DNA of 37,355 nt from Pinguiococcus pyrenoidosus. Its lineage: Eukaryota; Sar; Pinguiophyceae; Pinguiochrysidales; Pinguiochrysidaceae. Under the pieces are notes generated by a model. The model was not told the origin of the DNA, did not search any database, and was given only the letters and a program-made list of their open reading frames with translations. Each line of letters begins with the position of its first letter. Positions within the stretch are counted from its first letter, which is position 1. Positions 1 through 9,406 of this stretch are shown piece by piece. The position numbers were made by a program, and so were the translations under genes. The stretch spans positions 1 through 37,355 of the forward strand of contig JAAMXY010003166.1 in NCBI GenBank assembly GCA_019677205.1, given 5' to 3'.

Positions 1-344
1 CAAGGCCGGCCTTGGACATCTTGGGGATCTTTCTTGCACGTGGCTATCCAAAAAGCTTGCACGGGGGCTTCTTCAAAGAAACGGCGGCCCTGTTGAGGTA
101 GTGGCGCAGGGCAGAGGCGTTGTGGAGGCAAAGTGGGCAGCAGCAGGGCTTCGATGACGCGCCCTTCTTCCGCGTGGAAGGTATACATGCGGGCGTAAGA
201 TTGCCAAGCTTCAATCTGCCCTCCCACTGACGTTATTTCTATATTATATTCATCATTTTATTTTATTTTATTATGATAATGTTCATTCAAATATTTTTGT
301 AATTTACATTCATGATAGTTCATCTTTCCGAAGAGGAGGTAATT
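1..344. other. window edge, no confident gene; AT-rich block at 235-340
   Basis: The minus strand is open from about position 188 (an ATG at 188-186) to the window edge, which could be the start of a truncated gene, but the frame is under 200 nt and resembles nothing I recognise. Positions 235-340 are strongly AT-rich, in contrast to the GC-rich surroundings, and precede the motif array and transposase gene. No tRNA, known repeat or clear promoter element was seen. Confidence 0.4.
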
Positions 345-558
345 GCAGATTCGTCTATTTTTCCCCTGACTTTTCTGCGCTTTTTGCACAAAGGCTGCTC
401 AAGCACGCAGATTCGTCAGCAGCTGAATTCTTTGCGCAGATACGTCAACAAATTTCTTGCAGATACGTAAAATAAAGTCGACGTATCTGGAGCATGGCAT
501 TTGAATGCTGTTGGTGTGCAGATACGTCAGTGATTTTGGTATTGCGTGCAGATACGTC
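345..558 (+). repeat. array of seven GCAGATACGTC motifs upstream of transposase gene
   Basis: An 11-bp motif occurs seven times in 214 bp. Copies are at 345-355 and 407-417 (GCAGATTCGTC), 436-446, 518-528 and 548-558 (GCAGATACGTC), 459-469 (GCAGATACGTA), and one inverted copy at 480-490 (CCAGATACGTC on the minus strand). Spacing between starts is 62, 29, 23, 21, 38 and 30 bp, so it is not a simple tandem repeat. It ends 46 bp before the transposase ATG at 605. Likely roles are transposase-binding sub-terminal sites or promoter sites for a host factor; neither is proven. I did not find an equivalent cluster downstream of the transposase gene. Confidence 0.85.
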
Positions 559-604
559 TTAGTCGCTGTGAGTCTCTCTGACGCCCATTCCCGCGCGCTT
601 TCAG

Positions 605-2719
605 ATGGAGCAGGAGCTCAAAGATGCGCTGGCAAAGATTGAGGCCCTTGAGCGCCAGCTAGCAAGCGGCGGAAAAGCCGGTGAGGCGGTTTCCCACGAT
701 ATCCAGAGCAATGTGGAGCCGGATTCGCATGACACGGGGTCGTCAGCACCGAGGAGGGCGCTTTGCGCCTTCCTGGGTGCTGACGAAGAGCCCTATATCG
801 CACAGAAGTTCTACGGAGGCTGGAAGAGCTGGCGTGCGCTGGTCGCGAAGAAGACTGCAGTGTCCTTGAGGGCCATCGTGCCGCCAACCCTGCGCGGATC
901 AGATCGCAGGGAGCGCTTTGAGCGCATTTGCTGCGTGCCAGACTGCTCTTTCCGGCTGAGGGCCTCCGAGCGCAAAGACGAGGGTGGCCTACGGCGTATG
1001 TACGTAACGGAAGCCACGCCCCATACGTGTACGCCAGAAGATCATGCCGGAGATGGCGGGCGATGCCTCTCCAAGGCGATCTTTCTGCAGCTGGCGAGAA
1101 GCCTGGATCCGCCTCCAAGGAGCGCGACGGATCTAGGGAGGAGAATTCGCACTGCGTTCTCTGTGGAGGTGTCGAAGACGAGGTGCGCCAGAGCAATGGC
1201 AGAGCTGAGGAATGCCAAGCTGGAGGTTTCCTCCTACGCCGTCCTCCAGGCGTGGATCGATCGAATGAAGTCCACCTACGGTCATCACGTGGACATCGCT
1301 TGGTCTGGCGAAGCTAGCCTCTCGCGTACCCTAGAACGTGCGTTTGTATGCACCTCTGGAGCAGCGAGCACATTGAAATACCTGCGGCCGATCCTCAGCA
1401 TCGACGCCTGCCACCTAAGTCATGATTCTGCCGAGGGCGGCGTCCTGCTAAATTTGATAGGCATTGACGGTACAAGCGCGCGCCGTTTGATCCCAATTGC
1501 GCATGCAGTTTGCGCCAGGGAATCGATGGAATCTTGGGCTTGGTTTCACGAGCAGGTGGCTGCAGCGTGCCCCGATCTGTGCCAGCTGCACGTGATCATC
1601 TTCTCGGACAGGGACAAGGGCCAAATTGCTGCAGCGGAAAGCTGGCCCTTTCAGAACGCCGTACTACAACACTGCTTCGAGCACATATGGAGAAACGTCA
1701 AGAGCCGAGCAGCCTCCCTCCTTCCGGACGATCGGCGCCTTCAAGAGGAAATCCGGGAGCTGCTCTACACGATTTCGACAAGTCTGGATCCCATCGAGCA
1801 CGGTCTGTGCCTGAACGCTGTCCAAGACCAGGCTCCCGCCCTCGTTGAGTATCTCCCTCCGTTTAGCAGCTGGTGTGCAATGCAGTGTGAGCTGCCCCGG
1901 CACGAGATTTGCACCTCCAACCTCGTGGAAGGCTTCCAAGGCCATCGAGACATCAAATTCGCTCGACAGAACGGCGGGGTCCTTGACGTTCTTGCAGCCT
2001 GCCTTCGCTTTGGCGTGGAGCAAAGAGGGAGAATCAACGAGGAGTACATGAAGGCGGTGAAGGCAGACATCGTTAACAGCGACGACATACTGTCACCCTT
2101 CTGGAAGAAAGTCGATCTCCAACGACGCGAACGCGGGCTGGCACTTTCCGCTCTCGTTTCAGTGACAGAGAGTGGCGAATGCGACGTGCCGGCTGAATCC
2201 TTTGCCGAGTCCTCTTCGCGCTCCGAATTCTCCTGGTACAAAGTGCGCTATGGAGCCAACACGGGAGAGTATTCATGTCAATGTCCGTCCCACCGTACCG
2301 ACGGCACGCCGTGCAAACACATCTTTGCCGCGTATCAGTCCCTACACGCTCTGTATGAGGGCAGCATAATTCAGATCGAGTATCCTCCTTGGTGCTTACA
2401 GGTAGCTTTCGAGATGGTAGCAACTGGCGGCGGTCTTGAAGGCTCGTTATCGATGCCTGCGACCGCATTGTGTGCCTTTCAACCCGAGGAGATCGTTCGG
2501 ACGGATCAGGAGCCTGACTGGGCAAGAGCATCCAGAATTTCGGCTTCTGGAAAGAGAAAGCGCGGTCGAAAACGTACGAAAAGGATCCCAAGTGTGGGGG
2601 AAGCCGGAAACAAGAGAGGTTTTGGAGTCCGGGAGGACGACAAGGAGCAGAACTTTCAGGATTCTTTGCTCCAGGAAGCAACAGACGACGGTGCCAGAGT
2701 ACAGTTACGAAACGTTTGA
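605..2719 (+). CDS. MULE-type transposase with SWIM zinc finger (Mutator/FAR1-like)
   Basis: A single uninterrupted 704-residue frame from an ATG at 605 to TGA at 2717-2719. Order of parts: a short N-terminal coiled coil, a C-C...HxC zinc-binding segment (about residues 108-140) like the WRKY/GCM1-type DNA-binding domain of MuDR and FAR1 proteins, then the MULE catalytic domain with SIDACHL (D267), FSDRDKG (D335) and a CFEH motif (C357, H360). A SWIM zinc finger follows with C558, C560, C570 and H572. A basic tail near residues 650-665 (KRKRGRKRTKR) looks like a nuclear signal or AT-hook-like segment. The frame has no break, so it may be an active element or a domesticated regulator. I found no convincing terminal inverted repeats or target-site duplication by eye. 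AT-rich blocks lie on both sides (235-340 and 2720-2870). Confidence 0.9.
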   Translation: MEQELKDALAKIEALERQLASGGKAGEAVSHDIQSNVEPDSHDTGSSAPRRALCAFLGADEEPYIAQKFYGGWKSWRALVAKKTAVSLRAIVPPTLRGSDRRERFERICCVPDCSFRLRASERKDEGGLRRMYVTEATPHTCTPEDHAGDGGRCLSKAIFLQLARSLDPPPRSATDLGRRIRTAFSVEVSKTRCARAMAELRNAKLEVSSYAVLQAWIDRMKSTYGHHVDIAWSGEASLSRTLERAFVCTSGAASTLKYLRPILSIDACHLSHDSAEGGVLLNLIGIDGTSARRLIPIAHAVCARESMESWAWFHEQVAAACPDLCQLHVIIFSDRDKGQIAAAESWPFQNAVLQHCFEHIWRNVKSRAASLLPDDRRLQEEIRELLYTISTSLDPIEHGLCLNAVQDQAPALVEYLPPFSSWCAMQCELPRHEICTSNLVEGFQGHRDIKFARQNGGVLDVLAACLRFGVEQRGRINEEYMKAVKADIVNSDDILSPFWKKVDLQRRERGLALSALVSVTESGECDVPAESFAESSSRSEFSWYKVRYGANTGEYSCQCPSHRTDGTPCKHIFAAYQSLHALYEGSIIQIEYPPWCLQVAFEMVATGGGLEGSLSMPATALCAFQPEEIVRTDQEPDWARASRISASGKRKRGRKRTKRIPSVGEAGNKRGFGVREDDKEQNFQDSLLQEATDDGARVQLRNV

Positions 2720-2994
2720 AAATTTGATGTAACTACGTTTTATCCAATATCTATATATTTTTCAATCCCTTCGAAATGAAGTTTATTTTGAAATTTTTAT
2801 TAAAAATACTATTCTATACTGATTGTCGATGATAATAAAAAATAAGTAGGAACGGTATGTAAAGCAAACCTGGATTTTTCCCGCGCAAAGCTGTGTTTGA
2901 TTCGTTTGGTTATGCCTCTATCTCAAACCTTCTCGAGTCGATCGCGTTTCTGCCCACTTGGCTCCGTTCTCTGTCGATATTCCTGCTCCTCACC
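2720..2994. other. AT-rich gap between transposase and NNF1, with a poly(A)-like signal
   Basis: About 150 bp directly after the transposase stop is strongly AT-rich. AATAAA at 2834-2839, 115 bp after the stop, is a candidate polyadenylation signal for the transposase transcript. The GC content returns to normal from about 2880, where the upstream region of the next gene begins. Confidence 0.45.
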
Positions 2995-3656
2995 ATGGAT
3001 GCGCGTGAGAGCAAGCGGGTGACGATGCTGCGGCGCGCTCTGCACATGGCCATGCGCGCCATCCAGAGCGACGTGGATTCGGAAGCCGTCCAGCCCTGCT
3101 TCGAGCACCTTGGCGACGCCAAACTCGTGGCTGCGGCCGAAGACCTGACCGCACAGATGATGGTGCAGGTCACCGAGAACATCAAGGAAGAGTTCGAGGT
3201 CATCATGGGTGAGTATGGCCTCAATGAACGCATGCTGGCGTTGGACAGCCTCGTCAGCCAGCCAGATGAGGAAGAAGGAAATGGGTAAGCTTCACTTGCT
3301 ACCACTATAAACATTTCAGCTCTTCCTGGTCTCCGAAACCCAACCTAATAAGCCTGCTTCCCCCACCGCCCCCCCCCAAAAAAACACACAAAATGCATGT
3401 TTATGTCTCCGATAACGATAGGGATGCTGGGTGGACTCTTCCGGATGGGATGGACGCGGAGAGGCTGCTGCGTGCCTTTGCGGTGCGTAGCTTGCGCGCA
3501 GAGAAGGAGCGGCTCGCTGCGGAAGTTGCCAAGTGCGAAGCAGAGGAGCGGGAGATGCGCAGCCTGGTGTATCACGAGGCCATGCAGCTGCAGGTGGCGA
3601 CGGAAGGGATCGAGAAGACGCTGGGGGAGGTGAAGGTGGCGGACACCGTGCGGTAG
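2995..3656 (+). CDS. NNF1: NNF1/PMF1-like kinetochore protein (MIS12 complex)
   Basis: Two exons, 2995-3284 and 3422-3656, joined across a 137-nt GT-AG intron (GTAAGC donor), give 174 residues. The first exon holds a helix with F/CFEHL, then IKEEFEVIMGEYGL and LALDSLV, which matches the arrangement of PMF1/Nnf1 (EEI..I.EEGNL followed by LD.IV). The second exon begins with a W-x-L-P-x-G element followed by a coiled coil (EKERLAAEVAKCEAEE), again as in PMF1 (W-R-P-S-G then a coiled coil). Length fits the family (about 200). In other organisms the product is a subunit of the MIS12/MIND complex that links the inner kinetochore to Ndc80. The assignment rests on motif order recalled from the human protein, as the family diverges quickly. 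It is convergent with the next gene. Confidence 0.65.
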
Positions 3657-3750
3657 AATATTAATTCTTTGTCAGTTATCTTCACTCTCGGCCAAGTACC
3701 TATCTAGCGCCCGCGCAGTCTACAGCAATCTGTGCGTTGTGCACCTCGTG

Positions 3751-3876
3751 CATCGTCCATTGCCCATTGTGCGTTCTGCACCGTCCATTGTCCATTGTGC
3801 GTTCTGCATCGTCCATCCTCCATTGTCCATCCTCCATTGTCCATTGTCCATTGTCCATTGTCCATTGTCCATTGTG
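3751..3876. repeat. minisatellite of 7-bp unit CCATTGT with higher-order structure
   Basis: The 295-bp convergent gap between the NNF1-like and IQM-like genes contains runs of CCATTGT. Six or seven perfect copies lie near 3834-3876. To the left, the same unit is interrupted by a longer block GTGCGTTCTGCAYCGTCCAT that itself recurs, giving a nested repeat. All three forward frames across it are open, which produces spurious short frames. It does not resemble a known telomere repeat of this period. Confidence 0.85.
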
Positions 3877-3951
3877 CGCGGGCTGGTCATATACAAACTC
3901 AGAGCATATCTACATAAGTAAGAAAATCAGTGGCACGGCACCCATCGGAAC

Positions 3952-6225
3952 TCAGGTGTGCGCGCTCTTCCTCCGACCTCTGCGGCGCGGATTTCTCGGT
4001 TTGTACTGCTTCGCCTCCAGCTGATCTCGCTGAAGCATGCCATCAAGCTGCAAGAGCTCCGCCTCCGTAAAATTCTCATTCGAAGGCGACCTCTTCATCT
4101 TGCCCCAGTATGCTTCCGCAGCGCCGCCGTCGCCACCGAAGGGTTCGGCGGCCCTCGCGCTGCTGCTCTGCTCGTCCCCGGCTTCACTGGAATCGGCCGA
4201 TTCCTCACTCAAGTCGTCCACATTCCCCGGCCCCTCCTCGCTGCTCTCGCCGAACATGCTGACCTCGATCGAGCGCGCCAGGCCGTGGTCGCCGGCCATG
4301 TTGTCAAGCTTCGGGCGCGGCCGGCGCCGGCGGCGCCGGCCGCTCTTTGCAGGCGGCAGCGGCAGAAAGGCATGCTCGTCGTAACCTCCCCAGTCCTCAT
4401 TCGCTCCGATGAAGAACGTCGGGTCCGTGGTGGATCGCAGCACGGAGGCGACCTCCTGGTCATCTCGCTCCAGCCGATTGTTCTCGTCCTCGAAGTCGAG
4501 CGAGCTGGATTTCTCCTGCGCCTTCGGTGCTGGCGTCGTTCTCTCCAGACGTTTAAGCTTCGGGCGCTCCAGAGTCGCCCCAATGACGTTCTCGCATTTC
4601 CCGGACAGGCCGTGGATGGGCTTGAAGGGCTGCTGCAGCGGTCGCAGCAGCCGCGGCTGGCGATCCGGAGGCTCGGACTGGCATCGCAGCGCTATTCCCA
4701 GGGAGGACGCCTGCCCGAACTCCGAAGAGCTCGGCAGGATGTCTATGTCATCCAGGGCTTCGTAGCAGCCGGTGGCAGGCCGTCTAGCCTTGGACGCCGT
4801 CGGCGGTCTGGGCGCGGCGTTCCTCGGCTTCGCCGCGATGTTCCTCCACATCGTGTCGAAGCGGAGGCTGGCTTCGCTCCGCGCGTGCCTTCCCGCCCGC
4901 GGGATCGGCTCGTTTCGGATCTGGTGCATCAGGCCGGAGGTTTGGGACGCCTCCTTCAGCGTCAGGAAGTGCAGCACCCTGTCCCCGGGCCAGAAGTACG
5001 GGCTCTCCATCTTCTTCTTCTTCTCTCCCGTGCCGCTGAGCAGGCGGGACACCTTGAGAACACGCTGCACATCCACCTCGACCTCCTCCAGGGTGACGCC
5101 CAGACCATCGAGGAACTTGAGAAGCAGCAGCAGCTGCCCCTCCGAGGGGCGATAGTGGCCCGAATGCGGATACAGCTGCGTGAGCACCCCTTTCTTGGCC
5201 ACGAGCAGCCCCGCCGTCATGACGCACTCCCCGGCGAAGAAGCTGCTGTGGTGGAAGCGCGGCGGCGAGGTCTTCTTCCGTCGGCCGTACATGACGCCGT
5301 CGCGCAGGACGAAGATCCAGCCATGGTCGCCCGTCGTGACGTACTCCAACGTGCCGCCGTGCGCCTGGACGATCTTCCCCTCGTACCAGGTGAGCGCGAA
5401 GTGGCGCCGCTCCGTCGCCTTCGTGCAGTAGTACACCGTGTCGTGCTCCAGCTGCGCGCGGGGGCAGGAGGGCAGGCTCGGCAGAGGCCGGCCGTCCGTG
5501 GGGTCCAGCCAGTCCCAGAAGTCCTGCAAGCGCACCGCCGAGTCTGCGGCCTTCGAGCCATCGCCCGCGGCCTCGAGCGCTCTGGCGCGCAGCTTCTCCC
5601 ACTCCTTGTGGTACAGTCGCAAGTGCTTGGCGTATCTGTGGTGCTCATCCGATACCTCCAGCCACGCGCGGCTGTCGATGCTGGCGAGGTTGCCCCGCCG
5701 CAAGCCCTTGGTGGTCTCCTTGGGAGCCGGCACGGAGCTCACAAGACTGGACGCGCGCTTGAGTAGCGGCGCCGGCGGCGCCGGCGGCGCGTCGCTTTTC
5801 CCTGCATCAGCGCCGCCTTGGGACCGGTGGTTCTCGCCGCTACGGCGCGACACGCGCGCTGGCTTGGGCACGGCCAGCGCCGGCGTCTCATCCGGTAGCC
5901 GGACATGCGGAGCGTCCGGCGCTTTGCGCGGCGCCGAGGGCGGCGCTGCCCACCGCGCCGCGCTGTGCGCACTCAGGGAGGCCACGTCCACCCACGCCTC
6001 GCGCATGGGCTCACACACGGGCGCGCAGCTGGCGCGCATGTGTGCGTCTCTTGCCGCCAGGGCGTTCAAGTTCTCGGACCAGTCTCGGAGGGCGGCGTCT
6101 GCGGTGCACGCGCGCGCTTGCCCGGCCTTCCGAACCCGCCAGTGCACTGCGGCGGCTCTCTGGTGAAGCGGGTGGAAAATCAGCGTCCGGAGGGACGCAT
6201 CATACAACGCGCGCAAAGGCGTCTT
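3952..6225 (-). CDS. IQM-like calmodulin-associated protein (5' end incomplete)
   Basis: A 757-codon open frame runs from a likely 3' splice site (GTCCACAG before 6225) to TGA at 3954-3952. It has no ATG near the start: the frame closes upstream at 6246, so a 5' exon is missing from this model. Between about 5680 and 5060 the protein carries the core of the plant IQM family: HRYAKHLRLYH, a DFWDWLD segment, GWIFVL, RFHHSSFFAGE and SGHYRPSE match the family's HRYGHNLHLYY, FFYWLD, KWIFVLS, FQHSSFLSGG and SGHYLPTE. Before it, AAAVHWRVRKAGQAR could be a degenerate IQ helix. The C-terminal third is low-complexity, basic then acidic (Ser/Glu-rich), and probably disordered. In plants the family binds calmodulin independently of calcium; the role here is unknown. 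Confidence 0.7.
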   Translation of the reverse strand, partial: KTPLRALYDASLRTLIFHPLHQRAAAVHWRVRKAGQARACTADAALRDWSENLNALAARDAHMRASCAPVCEPMREAWVDVASLSAHSAARWAAPPSAPRKAPDAPHVRLPDETPALAVPKPARVSRRSGENHRSQGGADAGKSDAPPAPPAPLLKRASSLVSSVPAPKETTKGLRRGNLASIDSRAWLEVSDEHHRYAKHLRLYHKEWEKLRARALEAAGDGSKAADSAVRLQDFWDWLDPTDGRPLPSLPSCPRAQLEHDTVYYCTKATERRHFALTWYEGKIVQAHGGTLEYVTTGDHGWIFVLRDGVMYGRRKKTSPPRFHHSSFFAGECVMTAGLLVAKKGVLTQLYPHSGHYRPSEGQLLLLLKFLDGLGVTLEEVEVDVQRVLKVSRLLSGTGEKKKKMESPYFWPGDRVLHFLTLKEASQTSGLMHQIRNEPIPRAGRHARSEASLRFDTMWRNIAAKPRNAAPRPPTASKARRPATGCYEALDDIDILPSSSEFGQASSLGIALRCQSEPPDRQPRLLRPLQQPFKPIHGLSGKCENVIGATLERPKLKRLERTTPAPKAQEKSSSLDFEDENNRLERDDQEVASVLRSTTDPTFFIGANEDWGGYDEHAFLPLPPAKSGRRRRRRPRPKLDNMAGDHGLARSIEVSMFGESSEEGPGNVDDLSEESADSSEAGDEQSSSARAAEPFGGDGGAAEAYWGKMKRSPSNENFTEAELLQLDGMLQRDQLEAKQYKPRNPRRRGRRKSAHT

Positions 6226-6245
6226 CTGTGGACCACGCAGCTCTT

Positions 6246-7361
6246 AGGGGTCTCTCACCCAAAGTGGGAGGTGCTCAGCTCGACGTTGCTATAGTCGCGT
6301 TCAACCCTCTGGCTACGTTTAGCCGGGCCTGCAGAGCTGAACTGCCGCCCATTGGATTTGCGGCCGCGGGCTTCAAAACCGAAGCGGCTCGGCGCGCTAT
6401 ACACGGCGGCCGGGGCTCGGGAAGACACCAGATTCTCCTGCAGATTCGCGGCGGTGTCGCGCCCGGTAACAGTCGGGCGAGGGCCAATGGCTGCGCGGCA
6501 TTTCGGAGAATCAGACAGCGGGGATTCTGTTTCCGGCCCGTGAATCTGTTTGGTCAGCCATGTTGAAGCGATTCGCCAACTGAGGCGAATCCACGTCAGA
6601 TGAGGAACGCATCGTCAGCTGGAAGCCGCGCAGAGGCCCGTTACACAGCTGAGTCTAGAGATCTTCGACGCTTGAGGATTGGCCATCTGGGTCTGCGAAA
6701 ACTTCGAATCCCAGTCAGATCTCCACATTCGTTGGGTTGCTGACACGTAGGTTGGCCGTAGAACGAAGTCTTTGCTCGTGTCTGCGGAAAAATTGAAGAA
6801 CCCTGCTCTCGCTAGCCTTTGGCTACTTTGAACCTCCGACTATCAAAAGCTGTCTTCGCCAACTCCCCAGATTCTTAGCGGCCAAGGAAGTTGTTGAGAA
6901 GTTGAAGTGAATTCCCCAAGACCTCCACCAACCATGCGCTCCATACCTCCTGGAGCGCGACACATACGGAATCGTGAACTTCGAATGAACGAGTCCGGGA
7001 ACCGGGGAATCAGTGCACAGTAGTGTAGGAAAGTCCGCTCTGTCCGCTCTGTGTGCTCTGTCCGCTCTGTCCGCTCTGTCCGCTCTGTCCGCTCGCTCTG
7101 TCCGCTCATCCGTCTGTCCTGCTGAAGCCACAGCCAGAAAATCAGAAATTAAAAAATTAAGATAATTATAACTTATTCAAAAAACTCCATAATATTCATA
7201 ATATTCATTCTTTCAATATATTTCAAAGTTCCGCCTAAAATTCTACTGGATCCCAATGTCAAAGCAATCCTCCCACTCTGGTTATTTTTTTTCACGAAGA
7301 GAAGGAAGAGAACTAAGAACGCCTTCTCTTTGTGGACACACCTCCGTCCTGCGACAAAGAA
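6246..7361. other. divergent gap between IQM-like gene and RPS3
   Basis: This interval should contain the missing first exon of the minus-strand IQM-like gene and the promoters of both genes. A candidate minus ATG lies at 6501-6499, but its frame stops soon and no unambiguous splice donor connects it to 6225. The right part holds the 9-bp minisatellite and an AT-rich block (7140-7260) just upstream of RPS3. Confidence 0.4.
7033..7118. repeat. minisatellite of 9-bp unit TCCGCTCTG
   Basis: The unit TCCGCTCTG is repeated about eight times with a few substitutions and one 4-bp partial unit. It lies in the divergent gap upstream of RPS3. On the minus strand it yields an artificial Glu-Arg-Thr repeat frame, which I do not treat as a gene. 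Confidence 0.85.
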
Positions 7362-8403
7362 ATGTCGGCCTTTAGCCAGCAGAGACGCATTCCCAAGAAG
7401 CGCAAGTTCGTGGCGGACGGCGTGTTCTACGCCGAGCTCAATGAACTGCTCAACAGGGAGCTGGGAGAGGAGGGCTACGCCGGCGTGGAGGTACGGCCTC
7501 GATTTCCCCTTCTTTTAGCGTGTGTGCGTAGTTATATGTATACATGTATATGTATATATATATATATATATATATGGGTTGTTGTGTTGGGAAGGGGAGG
7601 GTGGAAGGAAATGGCGGGAATATCACGAGGCAGGCACCAAATGAGGCATGTATGTAGAATGCTGGTGCGGAAGAGACTTGGGAAGCAGGTTCTCCTGCCT
7701 CTGGGAAGTTGATGTCTCTCTGGTGTACTTGGCCTACTCGACGTTCGTGCTTGGCCTTCTTGATTTGGTCGTCTCTACGCCGATCTTGGGAATGACGGGC
7801 GCTCAACTGAACCAAATCTGATGCTGATGGTGGCAGGTCCGCGTGACGCCGAGCCGCACGGAGATTGTGATCCGCGCCACTCGCACGCAGAACGTGCTCG
7901 GAGAGAAGGGGCAGCGCATCCACGAGCTGACCTCGGTGGTGCAGAAGCGCTTCAACTTCGCCGACCAGGCCGTGGAGCTCTATGCTGAGCGGGTGCACAA
8001 CCGAGGGCTTTGCGCGCAGGCGCAGGTGGAGTCGCTGAAGTACAAGCTGCTGAACGGTTTGGCGGTGCGCCGTGCCGCCTACGGCATCGTCCGCTACGTC
8101 ATGGAGGACGGCGGCGCCAAGGGATGCGAAGTCATCGTGACGGGCAAGCTTCGCGGCGCGCGTGCCAAGGCGATGAAGTTCCAGGATGGGTACATGATGA
8201 AGACCGGTGATGCCGTCAACCACTACGTGGACTCGGCCGTGCGCCACGTTCTCATGAAGCAGGGGGTGCTTGGTCTCAAGGTGGTCATCATGCTCCCGCA
8301 GGACCCGACGGGCCGCGCCGGGCCCCGCCATGGCCTTCCGGATGTTGTCAAGATTCACGAGCCGAAGGAAGAGCCGATGCGCGCCCCTGCCGCCGTCTAC
8401 TAG
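7362..8403 (+). CDS. RPS3: 40S ribosomal protein S3 (uS3)
   Basis: Exons 7362-7490 and 7837-8403 join in phase 0 across a 346-nt GT-AG intron and encode 231 residues. The N-terminal [18 protein letters not shown], the KH type 2 segment ([23 protein letters not shown]...) and the SGKLRG-equivalent [14 protein letters not shown] identify the universal small-subunit protein uS3, which sits at the mRNA entry channel of the 40S subunit. The end ([15 protein letters not shown]) is slightly shorter than the human 243-residue protein. The intron is the longest in this half of the window and carries a (TA)n run at 7553-7575. The gene is convergent with ALG9 and shares an upstream gap with the IQM-like gene. 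Confidence 0.95.
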
Positions 8404-8440
8404 GCGTGCGTATCGAATGCGAAGGATTCCAGCGCCCACT

Positions 8441-8486
8441 GTGACGCTGTGGCACTGAAACGCTGTGGCGCTGTGGCGCTGTGGCC
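8441..8486. repeat. short GCTGTGGC-type tandem repeat after RPS3
   Basis: The 234-bp convergent gap between RPS3 and ALG9 contains several copies of CGCTGTGGC/CACTGAAA-like units in the 3' flank of RPS3. No other element was seen in the gap. Confidence 0.6.
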
Positions 8487-8637
8487 CTCCAAAGTATTTC
8501 GGTTGCACGGACAGGACGAAAGCAAGAAGACGTTGGCTGCATGTACTCTTTCTGTGCCCTTTTCGAGAGGGAGACGACTACTTCCTACGCCCTTGAGACA
8601 AGCTGCACATGCGCCTCCGGAAGAACCCGCGCTTGTC

Positions 8638-9375
8638 TTACAATTCTTCATCGGGCGGCACCTTCTGGGGGGATGCTCTGGTGCTGGGTGTTGCGGCATC
8701 GAGCTGCAGATCCGGCGCTGCGAAGAGCTGATACTCACCCCAAACCAGGACTTTCTGCACAGCCTCCACGCCGAAGGCCGAAAGCGCCAGAGACCGTTCG
8801 AGTCCGCTTCGCCGTAGCAGGCCTGGAACAGCGGCGAAGAACGAGCGCCCGATCGTGTTTGATTCCGAGGCATCAAGAAAGGGCACGGACGCCACCTCCT
8901 TCCAATCCCTCTGCCTGATGAGCCGCATGTAGCTCTCGTCCGCATTGCCATGCAGGAACTCCGCGTAAAAGTCACAATTACGATCGCCAATGGCCTGCTC
9001 CGGATTCTCGAACTGGCCTATGGAGTTCGGTGACGCAAGAAGACCAATGAGACGAAGAGAACGGCACGCAGCAGACACGCTTCTGAATCATCCAGCTTCG
9101 CCACGAATCGCACCTTGATACCGCGCCATTTCCTCTTCGTTGCGGTCGTTGAAAGGCTGCGACGCCTCTGCGGAGGCACCCATTGGGAACTGCCCAAAGT
9201 ACTGCGGCAGCTGCCCGCGAAACGAGCTCCTCACGAAAACCAGAGTCGCATTGCCTTTCAGTTCGTCGCTGTGAAGCTCGAGAAGGCCTCTGCCATTGCT
9301 CGGGAGGAAGAACGACCCGGGAAACCTAAACCATTCCTGGAAGGAAGGAAGCAAGGGGGAGAGGGAGAGAGAGAG

Positions 9376-9406
<31 letters not shown>

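Noticed and set aside
345-558. CRISPR array
   Set aside because: Repeats are 11 bp, spacing is irregular, one copy is inverted and the context is eukaryotic.
235-2870. Terminal inverted repeats of the MULE element
   Set aside because: I compared the flanks by eye and found no matching inverted pair; the 11-bp array is on one side only.
3751-3876. Interstitial telomere repeat
   Set aside because: The unit CCATTGT lacks the G-run typical of telomeres of 6-8 bp period.
3958-5766. 602-codon plus-strand open frame opposite the IQM-like gene
   Set aside because: It is the GC-rich antisense of a frame that carries clear family motifs; the translation is Arg/Leu/Ala-rich without any motif.
6823-7131. 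Minus frames with Glu-Arg-Thr or Arg-Ala-Asp repeats
   Set aside because: Produced by the 9-bp minisatellite read in two frames; no other coding support.
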